A stretch of 64,000 nt of DNA from Armatimonadota bacterium (GTDB taxonomy: Bacteria; Armatimonadota; Fimbriimonadia; Fimbriimonadales; GBS-DC), in assembly GCA_013359125.1 (NCBI GenBank), contig JABWCR010000003.1, positions 124,001-188,000 of the forward strand. The letters are read 5' to 3'. The translations under genes and the position numbers were made by a program. Numbering within the stretch: position 1 is the stretch's first letter; every line of letters starts with the position of its first letter. Of this stretch, positions 42,522-51,005 are shown in pieces. The notes under the pieces were generated by a model, which worked only from the letters and a program-made list of their open reading frames with translations, was not told where the DNA came from and searched no databases.

Positions 42522-43647
42522 CGGCATTGTAAACCGCCAGTGCCTTGTCGCCCATCGCCCGGACGGACAACCCTTCTCGCTTTTTGAGTCCGTTGCCTGC
42601 CAATTCTCCCCAAAGCGCGTCGTCTGAAAGCAGCCGTTCGATCGCGCTGGCAAAAGGTTCTGTCTCGGCGGGAGTTACGATTCCCGTTACCATGTGCTGC
42701 ACCGCTTCGGGCGAGCCGCCCTGGTCCGTTACGACGCACGGTAGCCCGGCCGCTTGTGCTTCGTCCAGCGCCATGCCTTGCGATTCGGTGGTCGAGGGAA
42801 AGGCGAACAGGTCGCATGCCAATAGAAACTCGGAAACGCGCTCGCGAGGCAACGGCCCCTCAAAAACGACTCGAGAATCGATGCTAAGCCTCGTCGCATG
42901 GGCGCGCAGACCGTCCGCTTCTGGCCCGTCGCCCAATAGCCTTAAGCGAAGCTGAGGATATTTAGGAAAAAGCCTGCCGCACGCCTCCATCAGCATGCCG
43001 ACGTTCTTCTCGCGCGCCAGCCGCCCCACGTAAAGCAGCACGAACTCCCCGTCGTGCGCTCCTATTCGCTTGCGCGCCTCTTCTTTGGTAATGTCCGGAA
43101 ACGGCAGGACGGCGTTGCGAATGACTGTAACCGGAGTCTTCACGCCATACGAGGTCAGCAATCCTTTGGCCAGTTCGGACGGCGTAACCACCTGCGCGAC
43201 CCTCGTATAGTATCGCCTTAGGTACTGGCGCAAAGCGGTGCGGGCGACTGCCACCGGAAAGGGGGGCGGCACATAGTGAAGATACTGCTCGTAAAGGGTG
43301 TGAAAGGTCGAGACGATAGGGACATGCATACGCCTAGCCCAGCGCATACCGTGAATGCCGGTCGAAAAGGGCGTGTGGGTGTGAACCAGGTCGAATTTGC
43401 GCTCGCGCCAATGGTTAAAAAGCTCTCTCGCCACGGGCACAGCCAGCGGGTAGTCGGGTTCGAACGGCGTGTAGACGCTCGGAAAGCGCGCTATGTGGGG
43501 GTCCTCGTCTTTGTGATTCTTAAAGGCGGGCGCATAGACCCAGACCTCATGGCCGCGCCTCTCCAACTCCTCCTTTAGAATTCGAATCGAGACGCTGACC
43601 CCGTTGACGAACGGGAAGTAGCTTTCCGAAAAGATCGAGATTTTCAA
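42478..43647 (-). CDS. Glycosyltransferase, family 4 type
   Basis: 389 residues, GT-B fold. It resembles lipid-directed transferases of the diacylglycerol-glucosyltransferase/PimB group. The N-terminus is MKISIFSESYFPFVNGVSVS and HTHTPFSTGIHGMRWARRMHVPIVSTFHT is typical. The donor motif is LFAFPSTTESQGMALDEAQAAGLPCVVTDQGGSPEAV, with the E-x7-E pair. The start is TTG at 43647, overlapping the stop of the HTH gene (TTGA). It is probably an envelope glycolipid enzyme. Confidence 0.9.
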   Translation of the reverse strand: MKISIFSESYFPFVNGVSVSIRILKEELERRGHEVWVYAPAFKNHKDEDPHIARFPSVYTPFEPDYPLAVPVARELFNHWRERKFDLVHTHTPFSTGIHGMRWARRMHVPIVSTFHTLYEQYLHYVPPPFPVAVARTALRQYLRRYYTRVAQVVTPSELAKGLLTSYGVKTPVTVIRNAVLPFPDITKEEARKRIGAHDGEFVLLYVGRLAREKNVGMLMEACGRLFPKYPQLRLRLLGDGPEADGLRAHATRLSIDSRVVFEGPLPRERVSEFLLACDLFAFPSTTESQGMALDEAQAAGLPCVVTDQGGSPEAVQHMVTGIVTPAETEPFASAIERLLSDDALWGELAGNGLKKREGLSVRAMGDKALAVYNAAMNPEGPALSEQAI

Positions 43648-44300
43648 TCGGTTGGATTTTTGGGCTTTCGACGACGGCGGGCTTTGCTCGTTTCATTTTC
43701 GAGAAAGGCCGCCACGTCGGAGAGGCGAAATCGTCGTTGATTGCCTTCGGTTCTAAAGTGCGGGAGCCAGCCTTTGTCGGTATATCGGCGCACGGACATC
43801 GGGCAGACGCCCAAGATTCTTGCGACCTCCTTGAGGCTCAGCACCTGATCGGCGATCCGAGCCAAGAGCATCTCGCGGCTCTCTTCGAATGGGCGTCGGT
43901 AGTACCTCTGCGTGGTCGCGTCGTCGTATTGGTCGCCGATCTTGTCGATCTTCTCGGCTAGTTTGGGGAGCAGGGAGTCGGCCGTCTTGGGGCTGGGCGC
44001 GGTTTTTGTCGGCTTCGAGCGCTTCTTGCGCGGCTTAACGGGAACGGCAGTCGAAGCGCTGGTCTCGCCCCTTTCTTCTTTCAGTAACGGCACATAATCG
44101 AAAAACGGCGGCAGATCGATCGCCACGCGCTGAGTCTCTTGGCGCGGACGGACAATGCGGCGAGGCGCAGGCTCTTGGACGATCGGCTCCTCTATCGGCT
44201 CGGCCACCGCCGTTTTCGCCTCTTCTTTGGGCTTCGGATTATTCTCGTCGATGAATTGGCTTTCCAGTTTCTTGAACCAATCGTCCATGCTGATCTGCAT
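43644..44300 (-). CDS. HTH protein with MerR/excisionase-type DNA-binding domain
   Basis: 218 residues. The first 150 are charged and Pro-rich and look disordered (KPRKKRSKPTKTAPSPK). The C-terminal 50 form a helix-turn-helix of MerR/excisionase type, LSLKEVARILGVCPMSVRRYTDKGWLPHFRTEGNQRRFRLSDVAAFLE (about 154-201), then a basic tail. GGAGGGG precedes the ATG. It lies between queA and a glycosyltransferase in one operon. The target genes are unknown. Confidence 0.82.
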   Translation of the reverse strand: MQISMDDWFKKLESQFIDENNPKPKEEAKTAVAEPIEEPIVQEPAPRRIVRPRQETQRVAIDLPPFFDYVPLLKEERGETSASTAVPVKPRKKRSKPTKTAPSPKTADSLLPKLAEKIDKIGDQYDDATTQRYYRRPFEESREMLLARIADQVLSLKEVARILGVCPMSVRRYTDKGWLPHFRTEGNQRRFRLSDVAAFLENETSKARRRRKPKNPTD

Positions 44301-44321
44301 TGCAGTCCCCTCCGATAGATC

Positions 44322-45323
44322 TTAGATGATCAGCATCGCATCCCCAAAACTGAGGAAGCGATACTCGTTGTCCAGCGCGGCCCGATAGGCTCTGCGCAAA
44401 TTCTCCATGCCGCACAGCGCGCCCACCAAACCCAGCAGCGTCGTGCGCGGCATATGAAAGTTCGTTATCATGCCCTCGACCGCTCGAAATCGGTATCCGG
44501 GCAAGATGTAGAGCTTAGTTTCGCCGTCCATTTTCGAAACCCTGCCCGATTCGTCTGCTGCGCTTTCGATCGCTCGGACGCTCGTCGTGCCGACGGCGAT
44601 CAAGCGGCCTTTGCGCTCGTTGATCGCTTGGGCAGTTGATTCTGGCACGACGAAGCGCTCGCCGTGCATGGGATGTTCTTCGGCCAGATCGGTCTGGATG
44701 GGTCGAAAGGTGTCCGCGCTTACTTCCAAGGAGACGGGAGCGAAGCCGATTCCGCCAACTTTGAGCCTTTCGATCAGTTCGGGCGTGAAGTGCAAGCCTG
44801 CCGTGGGCGCTGCCGCAGAGCCGGGCGTTTGGGCATAGATCGTCTGGTAGCGGGACGGATCGCTCAATCGCAGGCGAATGTAGGGAGGCAAGGGAGTCTG
44901 ACCGATCGATTCGAGTTCGCTTTCTCCGCCTAACAGATCGACCAGGCGTTCGCCATGGCCAAGACGATCCCCTATGCAAACCTGCAAACCGTCGCCGCAA
45001 TCGACCATCGTGCCGGGTTGCAGCCGTCTCCCAGGTTTGACCAGCGCCGTCCATCGTCCGTCTCCTACTGGTCGCAGCAACAGAATCTCGACCTGGCCGC
45101 CAGTCGCCTTCCTGCCCAACAATCGCTTGGCCGTTACGCGAGTTTCGTTGACGACCAAAAGGTCGTTTGGATGCAGCAAGTCGGGCAAATCGAAGAATCG
45201 CTGGTGCTCGATCGAACCGCCCGATAGGCGAAGAACGAGCAACTTGGAAGCGTCTCGCGGCTCGATCGGCGTCTGCGCGATGCGCTCTTCCGGCAGGCAA
45301 TAATCGAGTTCGTCGCGTCTCAT
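44322..45323 (-). CDS. queA: tRNA preQ1(34) S-adenosylmethionine ribosyltransferase-isomerase
   Basis: 333 residues, a normal length for QueA, which builds epoxyqueuosine on tRNA after Tgt has inserted preQ1. Typical segments are LDYCLPEERIAQTPIEPRDASKLL, LLVVNETRVTAKRL, AAPTAGLHFTPELIERL and the C-terminal FHMPRTTLLGLVGAL. tgt is at 18613, and no other queuosine genes are in the window. The ATG at 45323 lies 11 bases after a minus-strand TATTAT that overlaps the -10 box of the divergent MFS gene. Confidence 0.97.
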   Translation of the reverse strand: MRRDELDYCLPEERIAQTPIEPRDASKLLVLRLSGGSIEHQRFFDLPDLLHPNDLLVVNETRVTAKRLLGRKATGGQVEILLLRPVGDGRWTALVKPGRRLQPGTMVDCGDGLQVCIGDRLGHGERLVDLLGGESELESIGQTPLPPYIRLRLSDPSRYQTIYAQTPGSAAAPTAGLHFTPELIERLKVGGIGFAPVSLEVSADTFRPIQTDLAEEHPMHGERFVVPESTAQAINERKGRLIAVGTTSVRAIESAADESGRVSKMDGETKLYILPGYRFRAVEGMITNFHMPRTTLLGLVGALCGMENLRRAYRAALDNEYRFLSFGDAMLII

Positions 45324-45333
45324 CGGGCTGTGT

Positions 45334-45340
45334 TATAATA
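45334..45340. promoter_or_regulatory. Symmetric -10 region shared by queA and the MFS gene
   Basis: TATAATA on the plus strand reads TATTATA on the minus strand, so one AT box can serve both directions. It ends 13 bases before the MFS ATG (45353) and 11 bases before the queA ATG (45323). Confidence 0.55.
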
Positions 45341-45352
45341 GCCGATGTCCCC

Positions 45353-46636
45353 ATGACTACCGCTCCGAAGGAACCGCCCAATGCGACCTCGGCGCCGACC
45401 AAGTTAGAAGTTCTGTTTGGCGAGACTTTTCGCGCAATGCGCCACTGGGTTTTTCGGCGCTACTGGATCGGCGCGTTCTTCTCCTTCGTCGGCGGTTGGT
45501 TTCAACAGGTCGCTCACGGTTGGCTGATCTACGATCTGACGGAATCGAAGTGGCTCTTAGGCTTAGTCGGTTTTGCGAGCGGCCTTCCGATGCTTTTGAG
45601 CCCCATCGGCGGCGCGATCGTCGACCGGCTGGACAGAAGAACCGTCCTGATGAGCACCCAGTCTGTCTTGGCCGTGTCCGCAACAACTCTGGGGCTCCTG
45701 ACTATAACGGGCAACATCCAGTATTGGCACATCCTAACCCTCGCCTTTACCAACGGATGCTTGATGGCTTTAGACGCTCCCGCGAGGCTGTCGCTGGTGT
45801 CCGAGTTAGTGCCCAACGAGGATCTGGCAAACGGCATTGCGCTCAATGCGACCGCGTTTCACAGCGCTCGCATTGTCGGGCCGGCTTTGGGCGGCATCCT
45901 GTTGCAACAGTTTGGCGCGGGCTGGTGCTTTTTGGCAAACGGCATGAGCTACCTGGCGATCTTGGCCGCGCTCTCGACCATTCCTCTGCCCAAGCGATTG
46001 CCCAAGACAAACGGCGGCACGGTGATGCAAGATCTGTCCGAGGGCCTCAATTTTGTGCGCGCCCGGCCCGAGCTGTCCAGCTTGATTCTGCACATCTCGC
46101 TGTTGGGCATGTTCGGCTTCTCGTACATGACGCTGATGCCTGTCATGGCGGCAGACGAGCTGAAGGTCTCGGAGCGCGGTCTTGGAGAGCTGTTCTCCAG
46201 CATCGGCATCGGCTCGTTGTTCGGTTTGCTGTTGATGGCTCGCCTGGCGCGTGCGGGACTGCAGACGAACATGGTTGTGATCGCCGCCAACCTGTTCGGT
46301 CTATTGGTGATCGGTTTCTCTCAAGTCGACTCGCCGATTATTGCAAAAGCCTTGCTGGCTTTCGTTGGGCTGACGGCGGTTACGCAGATGGCCAACACGA
46401 ACACGATCTTGCAATTGGCCGCTCCGGATCATTTGCGCGGGAGGGTCGTTTCCTTGCACGTCTGGGCGTTGAACGGTCCGGCGCCCTTTGGAGCCGTGAT
46501 GATCGGCGCCTTTGCAGAGGAGTACGGCGCGCGCTCGGCCATTGCGCTGGGTGGCGCGATCATGGCGATTTCTGGGCTGAGGCTCGCAGTGATGCATCGC
46601 AAACTAAGCCGTGTGTCGGATACGGAGACCGCGTGA
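45353..46636 (+). CDS. MFS transporter (MFS_3/EntS-like)
   Basis: 427 residues, with about 11-12 membrane helices after a cytoplasmic N-terminus of some 45 residues. MFS loop motifs are visible: GGAIVDRLDRRTVLM (loop 2-3) and LDAPARLSLVSELVPNEDLANGIALN, the hallmark of the EntS-like exporter group. The substrate is unknown. The ATG at 45353 overlaps the stop of a possible three-codon frame that begins 6 bases after TATAAT. The next gene overlaps its stop by 4 bases (GTGA). Confidence 0.92.
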   Translation: MTTAPKEPPNATSAPTKLEVLFGETFRAMRHWVFRRYWIGAFFSFVGGWFQQVAHGWLIYDLTESKWLLGLVGFASGLPMLLSPIGGAIVDRLDRRTVLMSTQSVLAVSATTLGLLTITGNIQYWHILTLAFTNGCLMALDAPARLSLVSELVPNEDLANGIALNATAFHSARIVGPALGGILLQQFGAGWCFLANGMSYLAILAALSTIPLPKRLPKTNGGTVMQDLSEGLNFVRARPELSSLILHISLLGMFGFSYMTLMPVMAADELKVSERGLGELFSSIGIGSLFGLLLMARLARAGLQTNMVVIAANLFGLLVIGFSQVDSPIIAKALLAFVGLTAVTQMANTNTILQLAAPDHLRGRVVSLHVWALNGPAPFGAVMIGAFAEEYGARSAIALGGAIMAISGLRLAVMHRKLSRVSDTETA

Positions 46637-48345
46637 AACTCCTCCTAGCTGGCTTGGCTTGCCTGATATATGGGGCGGCCTATAGCAAGAACGCAATCCT
46701 CTATGTGCCGTCGGCAGACTTCGGGCAGGCTGTAGATTATCGACCGGTCCACTTGGGCGCATCGATCATTCTTCTGAGATCGTCCCTGCCGGATTTTGAT
46801 GTTGGCAGCGCTCTTTTCCTGGACGATGTCGATCTGTCTCCGTCGCCCTCCTCGCTTGGGCTGTCGGTCGGCTCGCCAGAGAGGATGGTTCTGCGGACGA
46901 CCGACGACCCCGAGTTCGCCTATGGCGTTCGGTTAGATTTGGAGAGCGCCGTCTCGCTGATAAGGGCTTCTCGGCACGATTGGGTCGTCGTTACCCTCTA
47001 TGACGTTGCTCGAGCGGAAAGTTATGGAGAGTTATCCATGCCCGGCGCAAAAGCGGAACTGCTGAGAAGGGCATGGGAATCTGTTCGCGAACTGGCCAAC
47101 CATCTCAGCGAGCATCGAACGGTCTTGATTGCCGAGCATCGAGACGCGCCATTGGCCGTTGCCTTTTTACTCGGCGATGGAACGCTTTCCTCTCCGCGCT
47201 TGTCGCCTTCGAACAAACGGCGCAATGGAATCGGGCTGCTGCAAGAGCTTCCCAGGTGGTTTGGCGAAAGCGCATGGAAGCCTGCTACAGTTTCGATCGA
47301 CATCCAATCCGAGACCGCCAAACTGATTGCAACGGCCGAACGGCGTCGGCTTGGAGGTTGCCTGCCCTTTGTCTGGATCGGCCTCATTGCGCTTTGCCAC
47401 GGGTTGCTGGCGCTTTCGGCCAAGCGACCTGCGCTCAAACCCAAACTAAAATTTCTACCTTGGATCGCCGTCTTCGCGGCCGCGCTTTCGGTCGGGTCTA
47501 TGCTTCCTCATGCCGTTCTTGCGGCTCCGCTCTTTGCGCTGCTCGTCGTGTTCTTTGGGAGGGGACTCGGGTCGGCGCCCTTGAGCCTTGGGGTCGCAGG
47601 CGGCCTGGGCGCGATGCTCTTGCTATTGGACTCTCTCCTGGACGGAGGATTTCGAAGCGAAGGGCTGTTAGGCTATTCGCTGTTGCACGGCGACCGATTC
47701 TACGGCATCGGCAACGAGTACGCGGCGCTCGGGCTGGCATGGACGCTGCTCTTTCTCGCCTCGTGGCTGGATATTGATGGTTTGCCTCTGACCGGCACGG
47801 TCGTACTGTTCGGGTTTGCCCTGATCATGGCCGCGACCGGCGCAAACTTAGGGGGATCGGCGGCGGCCCTCTTGACGGCAACGACCTATGGGTCGATGGC
47901 AGCCTACTTAGACAGAGATAAGCCTCGAAAAGCGATTCTGCAAATTGCGGGAGTTGCGATTGCCGCTGTCCTTTGCGCCTACCTGGCGTGGAAAGGCGCG
48001 CCGCACGTTGCCGAGTTCGCCGCCAGTTCAGATCAGCAAGAAACGATCGCAAGAAAGATGCTGACTAACCTGACCGTGGTCGCTCCCTCGCGCTGGGGGA
48101 TCTTGTTGCTCTGTGCCTTAGCTGGCATCTTCTGGACACGGCGCGCAGGCCCCGTTGTCATGCACAAGATCAACCTTTGGCCGGTCTGGTGGGTCGCGGG
48201 CGGCTCGTGTCTGGTTTTGAACGACTCCGGATTCTTGATGGCCGCCGGCATCGCGTTGATCGCTTGGTGCCGATTCTGCGGCGAGACTTGGAGCGAGGCC
48301 ATGGTCCGCGCTTCGCGCTCTAACGTCGGATTCTCCCGGCTCTAA
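46633..48345 (+). CDS. Membrane protein of unknown function (FYGIGNEY motif)
   Basis: 570 residues from the GTG at 46633, overlapping the MFS stop. A signal-like N-terminus (KLLLAGLACLIYGAAY) leads into a soluble domain of about 230 residues. It may be a degenerate alkaline-phosphatase-like fold, since it contains HDWVVVTLYDVARAESYGEL. Ten or so membrane helices follow. The motif GDRFYGIGNEYAALGLAWTLL (about 355) and GANLGGSAAALLTA resemble uncharacterised membrane proteins I recall from Bacillota and Actinomycetota. An open frame continues far upstream through the MFS gene but is a shadow. Confidence 0.75.
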   Translation: MKLLLAGLACLIYGAAYSKNAILYVPSADFGQAVDYRPVHLGASIILLRSSLPDFDVGSALFLDDVDLSPSPSSLGLSVGSPERMVLRTTDDPEFAYGVRLDLESAVSLIRASRHDWVVVTLYDVARAESYGELSMPGAKAELLRRAWESVRELANHLSEHRTVLIAEHRDAPLAVAFLLGDGTLSSPRLSPSNKRRNGIGLLQELPRWFGESAWKPATVSIDIQSETAKLIATAERRRLGGCLPFVWIGLIALCHGLLALSAKRPALKPKLKFLPWIAVFAAALSVGSMLPHAVLAAPLFALLVVFFGRGLGSAPLSLGVAGGLGAMLLLLDSLLDGGFRSEGLLGYSLLHGDRFYGIGNEYAALGLAWTLLFLASWLDIDGLPLTGTVVLFGFALIMAATGANLGGSAAALLTATTYGSMAAYLDRDKPRKAILQIAGVAIAAVLCAYLAWKGAPHVAEFAASSDQQETIARKMLTNLTVVAPSRWGILLLCALAGIFWTRRAGPVVMHKINLWPVWWVAGGSCLVLNDSGFLMAAGIALIAWCRFCGETWSEAMVRASRSNVGFSRL

Positions 48346-48394
48346 GGTAAAATTGCCCCGCAAATTGAAGAACGATAACCAGCGAGGTGTCTTT

Positions 48395-49384
48395 ATGAAG
48401 AGTTGGATAATAGTCGGTCTGGCCGCAATCGCCTTGAGCGCCGTTGCTCAGCCAGGAACCGGCGGTCAGCCCGGCGCTCAGCCGCCCGCAGACCAACCGA
48501 AACCTGTCATCCCCGATATGCCCAAGACCTCTCCTCCGTTGCCCGACCCTAAAAAGGTCGTAGCGACCGTCAATGGAGCACAGATCACGGCAGAAGAAGT
48601 GGCCAGAATGGCGTTTGAATGGGCCGCCGCAGAGATTATCGACGAGATCATCCTCCAAAGATTAGTCGAAGAGGACGCGAAGAAGCTGGGCATCGCCATC
48701 GACGACGCCGAGATCGACAAGAAGTACATGGCCTCGCTGGAGAACGCAGCCCGAAACGTGCCCCCGAACATGACGCTGCCCGACTTCTTAAAGCGCAATC
48801 GCTTTCCCGCCAGCCGTCTCTATTCTCGCACTCGAACCCAGCATCTGGCTGAGAAGGCGGTCGAACGGCAGCTGAACTTGGACGAGTTCGTACAATACCG
48901 CCAGATCGTATTTCGAATTCCTGGCTCAACCCCGGAAGAGCAGAACAACAACGCCGTCGAAGTCGAGAAGAAGGCGAACGAAGTGCACAAGATGCTGACC
49001 GATGGATTGGATTTCGGCGAGGCGGCCAAAGTGCATTCAGAAGACCAGTTCTCCAAGGACAAGGGCGGTCTGATGGACTTCCAGCCGATGCAGTTCCTGA
49101 TGCCCGAGCTCCAAGAGAAGCTTAAGAGCATGAAGCCGGGCGACTTTAGCGCCCCTTACAAGTCGTTGCAAGGCTACATGATCATCAAACTGGAGAAACT
49201 AGGCTCGCAGGCGACCCCTGCCGAGATGGAGACGATCAAGCAAACGGGCGTGCGACTAAAGATCGGCGAGTACATTCAAAACCTTCAGAGCACGGCCAAG
49301 ATCACCAATGAGATCGTCAAGCCGCCGAGCACTGAAGCCGAAGGCGCAAACACGGGAGTTCCGTCGCCTCGAAACCGACCGTAA
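48395..49384 (+). CDS. Exported parvulin-type peptidyl-prolyl isomerase
   Basis: 329 residues, PpiC/SurA/PrsA-like. Signal peptide MKSWIIVGLAAIALSAVAQ, a Pro/Gln-rich linker, an N-terminal chaperone region (VVATVNGAQITAEEVARMAF), then the rotamase domain (about 170-285). The rotamase domain shows FGEAAKVHSEDQFSKDKGGLMDFQPMQFLMPELQEKLKSMKPGDFSAP. It helps fold exported proteins in the periplasm. The start is the ATG at 48395 after a weak GAGG. The oxidoreductase gene follows 2 bases after its stop. Confidence 0.92.
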   Translation: MKSWIIVGLAAIALSAVAQPGTGGQPGAQPPADQPKPVIPDMPKTSPPLPDPKKVVATVNGAQITAEEVARMAFEWAAAEIIDEIILQRLVEEDAKKLGIAIDDAEIDKKYMASLENAARNVPPNMTLPDFLKRNRFPASRLYSRTRTQHLAEKAVERQLNLDEFVQYRQIVFRIPGSTPEEQNNNAVEVEKKANEVHKMLTDGLDFGEAAKVHSEDQFSKDKGGLMDFQPMQFLMPELQEKLKSMKPGDFSAPYKSLQGYMIIKLEKLGSQATPAEMETIKQTGVRLKIGEYIQNLQSTAKITNEIVKPPSTEAEGANTGVPSPRNRP

Positions 49385-49386
49385 GA

Positions 49387-50547
49387 ATGGCCAAGCGAAC
49401 CTTAAACGTCGCGCTTATCGGCTACCAGTTTATGGGAAAGGCGCACAGCAACGCCTACCGGCAAGTCTCGCGCTTCTTTCCCGAATTGAACATCGAACCG
49501 CGCCTCAAACTGCTCTGCGGACGCAACGAGGCGCGGGTTCGAGAAGCCGCCGAACGGTTCGGGTTCGAAGAGATCGAAACCGATTGGAAAAGCGCGGTTT
49601 CACGTCCAGACATCGATATAGTGGACGTCTCTACTCCGGGCAATCTCCATGCGCCGATAGCGATCGAAGCCGCTCGTCAGGGCAAAATCGTGCTGTGCGA
49701 GAAGCCTCTGGCCAACACGCTGTCCGAAGCGCGCGAGATGGTCTCCGCCGTCAATCAGAGCGGAGTCAAGCACGGCGTTTTCTTCAACTATCGCAAGGCG
49801 CCCGCCGTCGCGTTGGCCAAGCGACTGATCGAATCGGGGCAGTTAGGCGACATCTACCACTTTCGAGGCACCTATCTGCAGGATTGGATCGTCGATCCCA
49901 ATTTCCCGCTGGTCTGGAGGCTCGATAAGAGCGTCTCGGGTTCGGGCGCGCACGGCGATCTCAACGCGCACTTGATCGATCTGGCGCAATGGCTGGTCGG
50001 CGATATTGCCGAGACCTGCGCGATGATGACGACGTTTATCAAACAAAGGCCAAAACTAGCCGAGATCGATGATCGTTTGGGCGGCAGCGCCAGCCAAGAA
50101 AAGGGCGACGTTACCGTGGACGACGCGGCTTGCTTCTTAGCACGGTTCTCCAACGGCGCCATCGGCACGTTCGAGGCCACTCGGTTTGCGCTTGGCCGCA
50201 AGAACTACAACCGATTTGAAATCAACGGATCGAAAGGCTCCCTGGCCTTCAACTTAGAGCGCATGAACGAATTGGAGGTCTACTTCGAATCGGACGCGCC
50301 GGGCGTCAAGGGATTTAGAACTGTTCAGGCGACCGAGGGCGATCATCCCTATGTCTCCGCATGGTGGCCGGCCGGGCATATCATAGGGTACGAGCACACC
50401 TTCACCCATCTGATACGAGACGCGCTCGAAGCCATCGACAAAGGCGAACAGCCTTCGCCCAACTTCAACGACGGCCTGAAGTGTCAGGCTGTGCTCGAAG
50501 CCGCCCAAACCTCCGCCAACGAGCGCCGCTGGGTAACGGTTACATGA
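49387..50547 (+). CDS. Gfo/Idh/MocA-family oxidoreductase
   Basis: 386 residues. The NAD(P) domain starts LNVALIGYQFMGKAHSNAY, and the catalytic EKP motif lies in IVLCEKPLANTLSEAREM. The C-terminal substrate domain runs from about 125 (HGVFFNYRKAPAVALAKRLI). The family oxidises sugars, inositols or related polyols; the substrate is not clear. It begins 2 bases after the parvulin stop and overlaps the DoxX gene by 4 bases, so it is in the same transcript. Confidence 0.92.
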   Translation: MAKRTLNVALIGYQFMGKAHSNAYRQVSRFFPELNIEPRLKLLCGRNEARVREAAERFGFEEIETDWKSAVSRPDIDIVDVSTPGNLHAPIAIEAARQGKIVLCEKPLANTLSEAREMVSAVNQSGVKHGVFFNYRKAPAVALAKRLIESGQLGDIYHFRGTYLQDWIVDPNFPLVWRLDKSVSGSGAHGDLNAHLIDLAQWLVGDIAETCAMMTTFIKQRPKLAEIDDRLGGSASQEKGDVTVDDAACFLARFSNGAIGTFEATRFALGRKNYNRFEINGSKGSLAFNLERMNELEVYFESDAPGVKGFRTVQATEGDHPYVSAWWPAGHIIGYEHTFTHLIRDALEAIDKGEQPSPNFNDGLKCQAVLEAAQTSANERRWVTVT

Positions 50548-51005
50548 AAAGTCTCAATCTTCGCGCCATCTTGTTCGGACGCTTTCGTGGCGCAGTAAAT
50601 GCTGCGGACATTGGCCTTTTGATACTGAGGGTCGGCATGGGCGTCTACATGGCGGTCGGGCACGGATTTGGCAAATTGCCGCCCGTCGAGCGGTTTATCG
50701 AAGGCGTCGAGAAGATGGGATTCCCGTTTCCCACGGCCTTCGCATGGTTGGCCGCCGTTACCGAATCGATTTTTGCCATGATGCTGGCGGCAGGGCTGCT
50801 CTCTCGGCCGGCGGCGTTCGCGCTGGTCATTAACATGGCGGTAGCGGCCTTTGTCGCCCATGCCGCCGATCCGTTCTTTGCCTCCAATCCGGGCGAACGG
50901 TCGAAAGAAATGGCGATGCTCTATCTGATGCCGTTCCTGTGTTTGCTCTTTACAGGTCCGGGCAAGATCAGCCTCGACCGCGTGCTGGCCGGGTCGAAAG
51001 CCTAG
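50544..51005 (+). CDS. DoxX-family membrane protein
   Basis: 153 residues with four predicted membrane helices. It begins after DIGLLILRVGMGVYMAVGHGFGKL and includes FAWLAAVTESIFAMMLAAGLLSRPAAFALVINM, the usual DoxX pattern. DoxX relatives take part in redox or quinone-linked reactions, but many are uncharacterised. The ATG overlaps the oxidoreductase stop (ATGA). The stop shares 4 bases (CTAG) with the convergent gene at 51002. Confidence 0.9.
   Translation: MKSLNLRAILFGRFRGAVNAADIGLLILRVGMGVYMAVGHGFGKLPPVERFIEGVEKMGFPFPTAFAWLAAVTESIFAMMLAAGLLSRPAAFALVINMAVAAFVAHAADPFFASNPGERSKEMAMLYLMPFLCLLFTGPGKISLDRVLAGSKA

Noticed and set aside
45496-46632. A long open frame on the plus strand inside the MFS gene, continuous with the membrane protein at 46633
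   Set aside because: Its residues are Arg-rich and unstructured, the MFS frame is clearly real, and a GTG start with a 4-base overlap exists at 46633.
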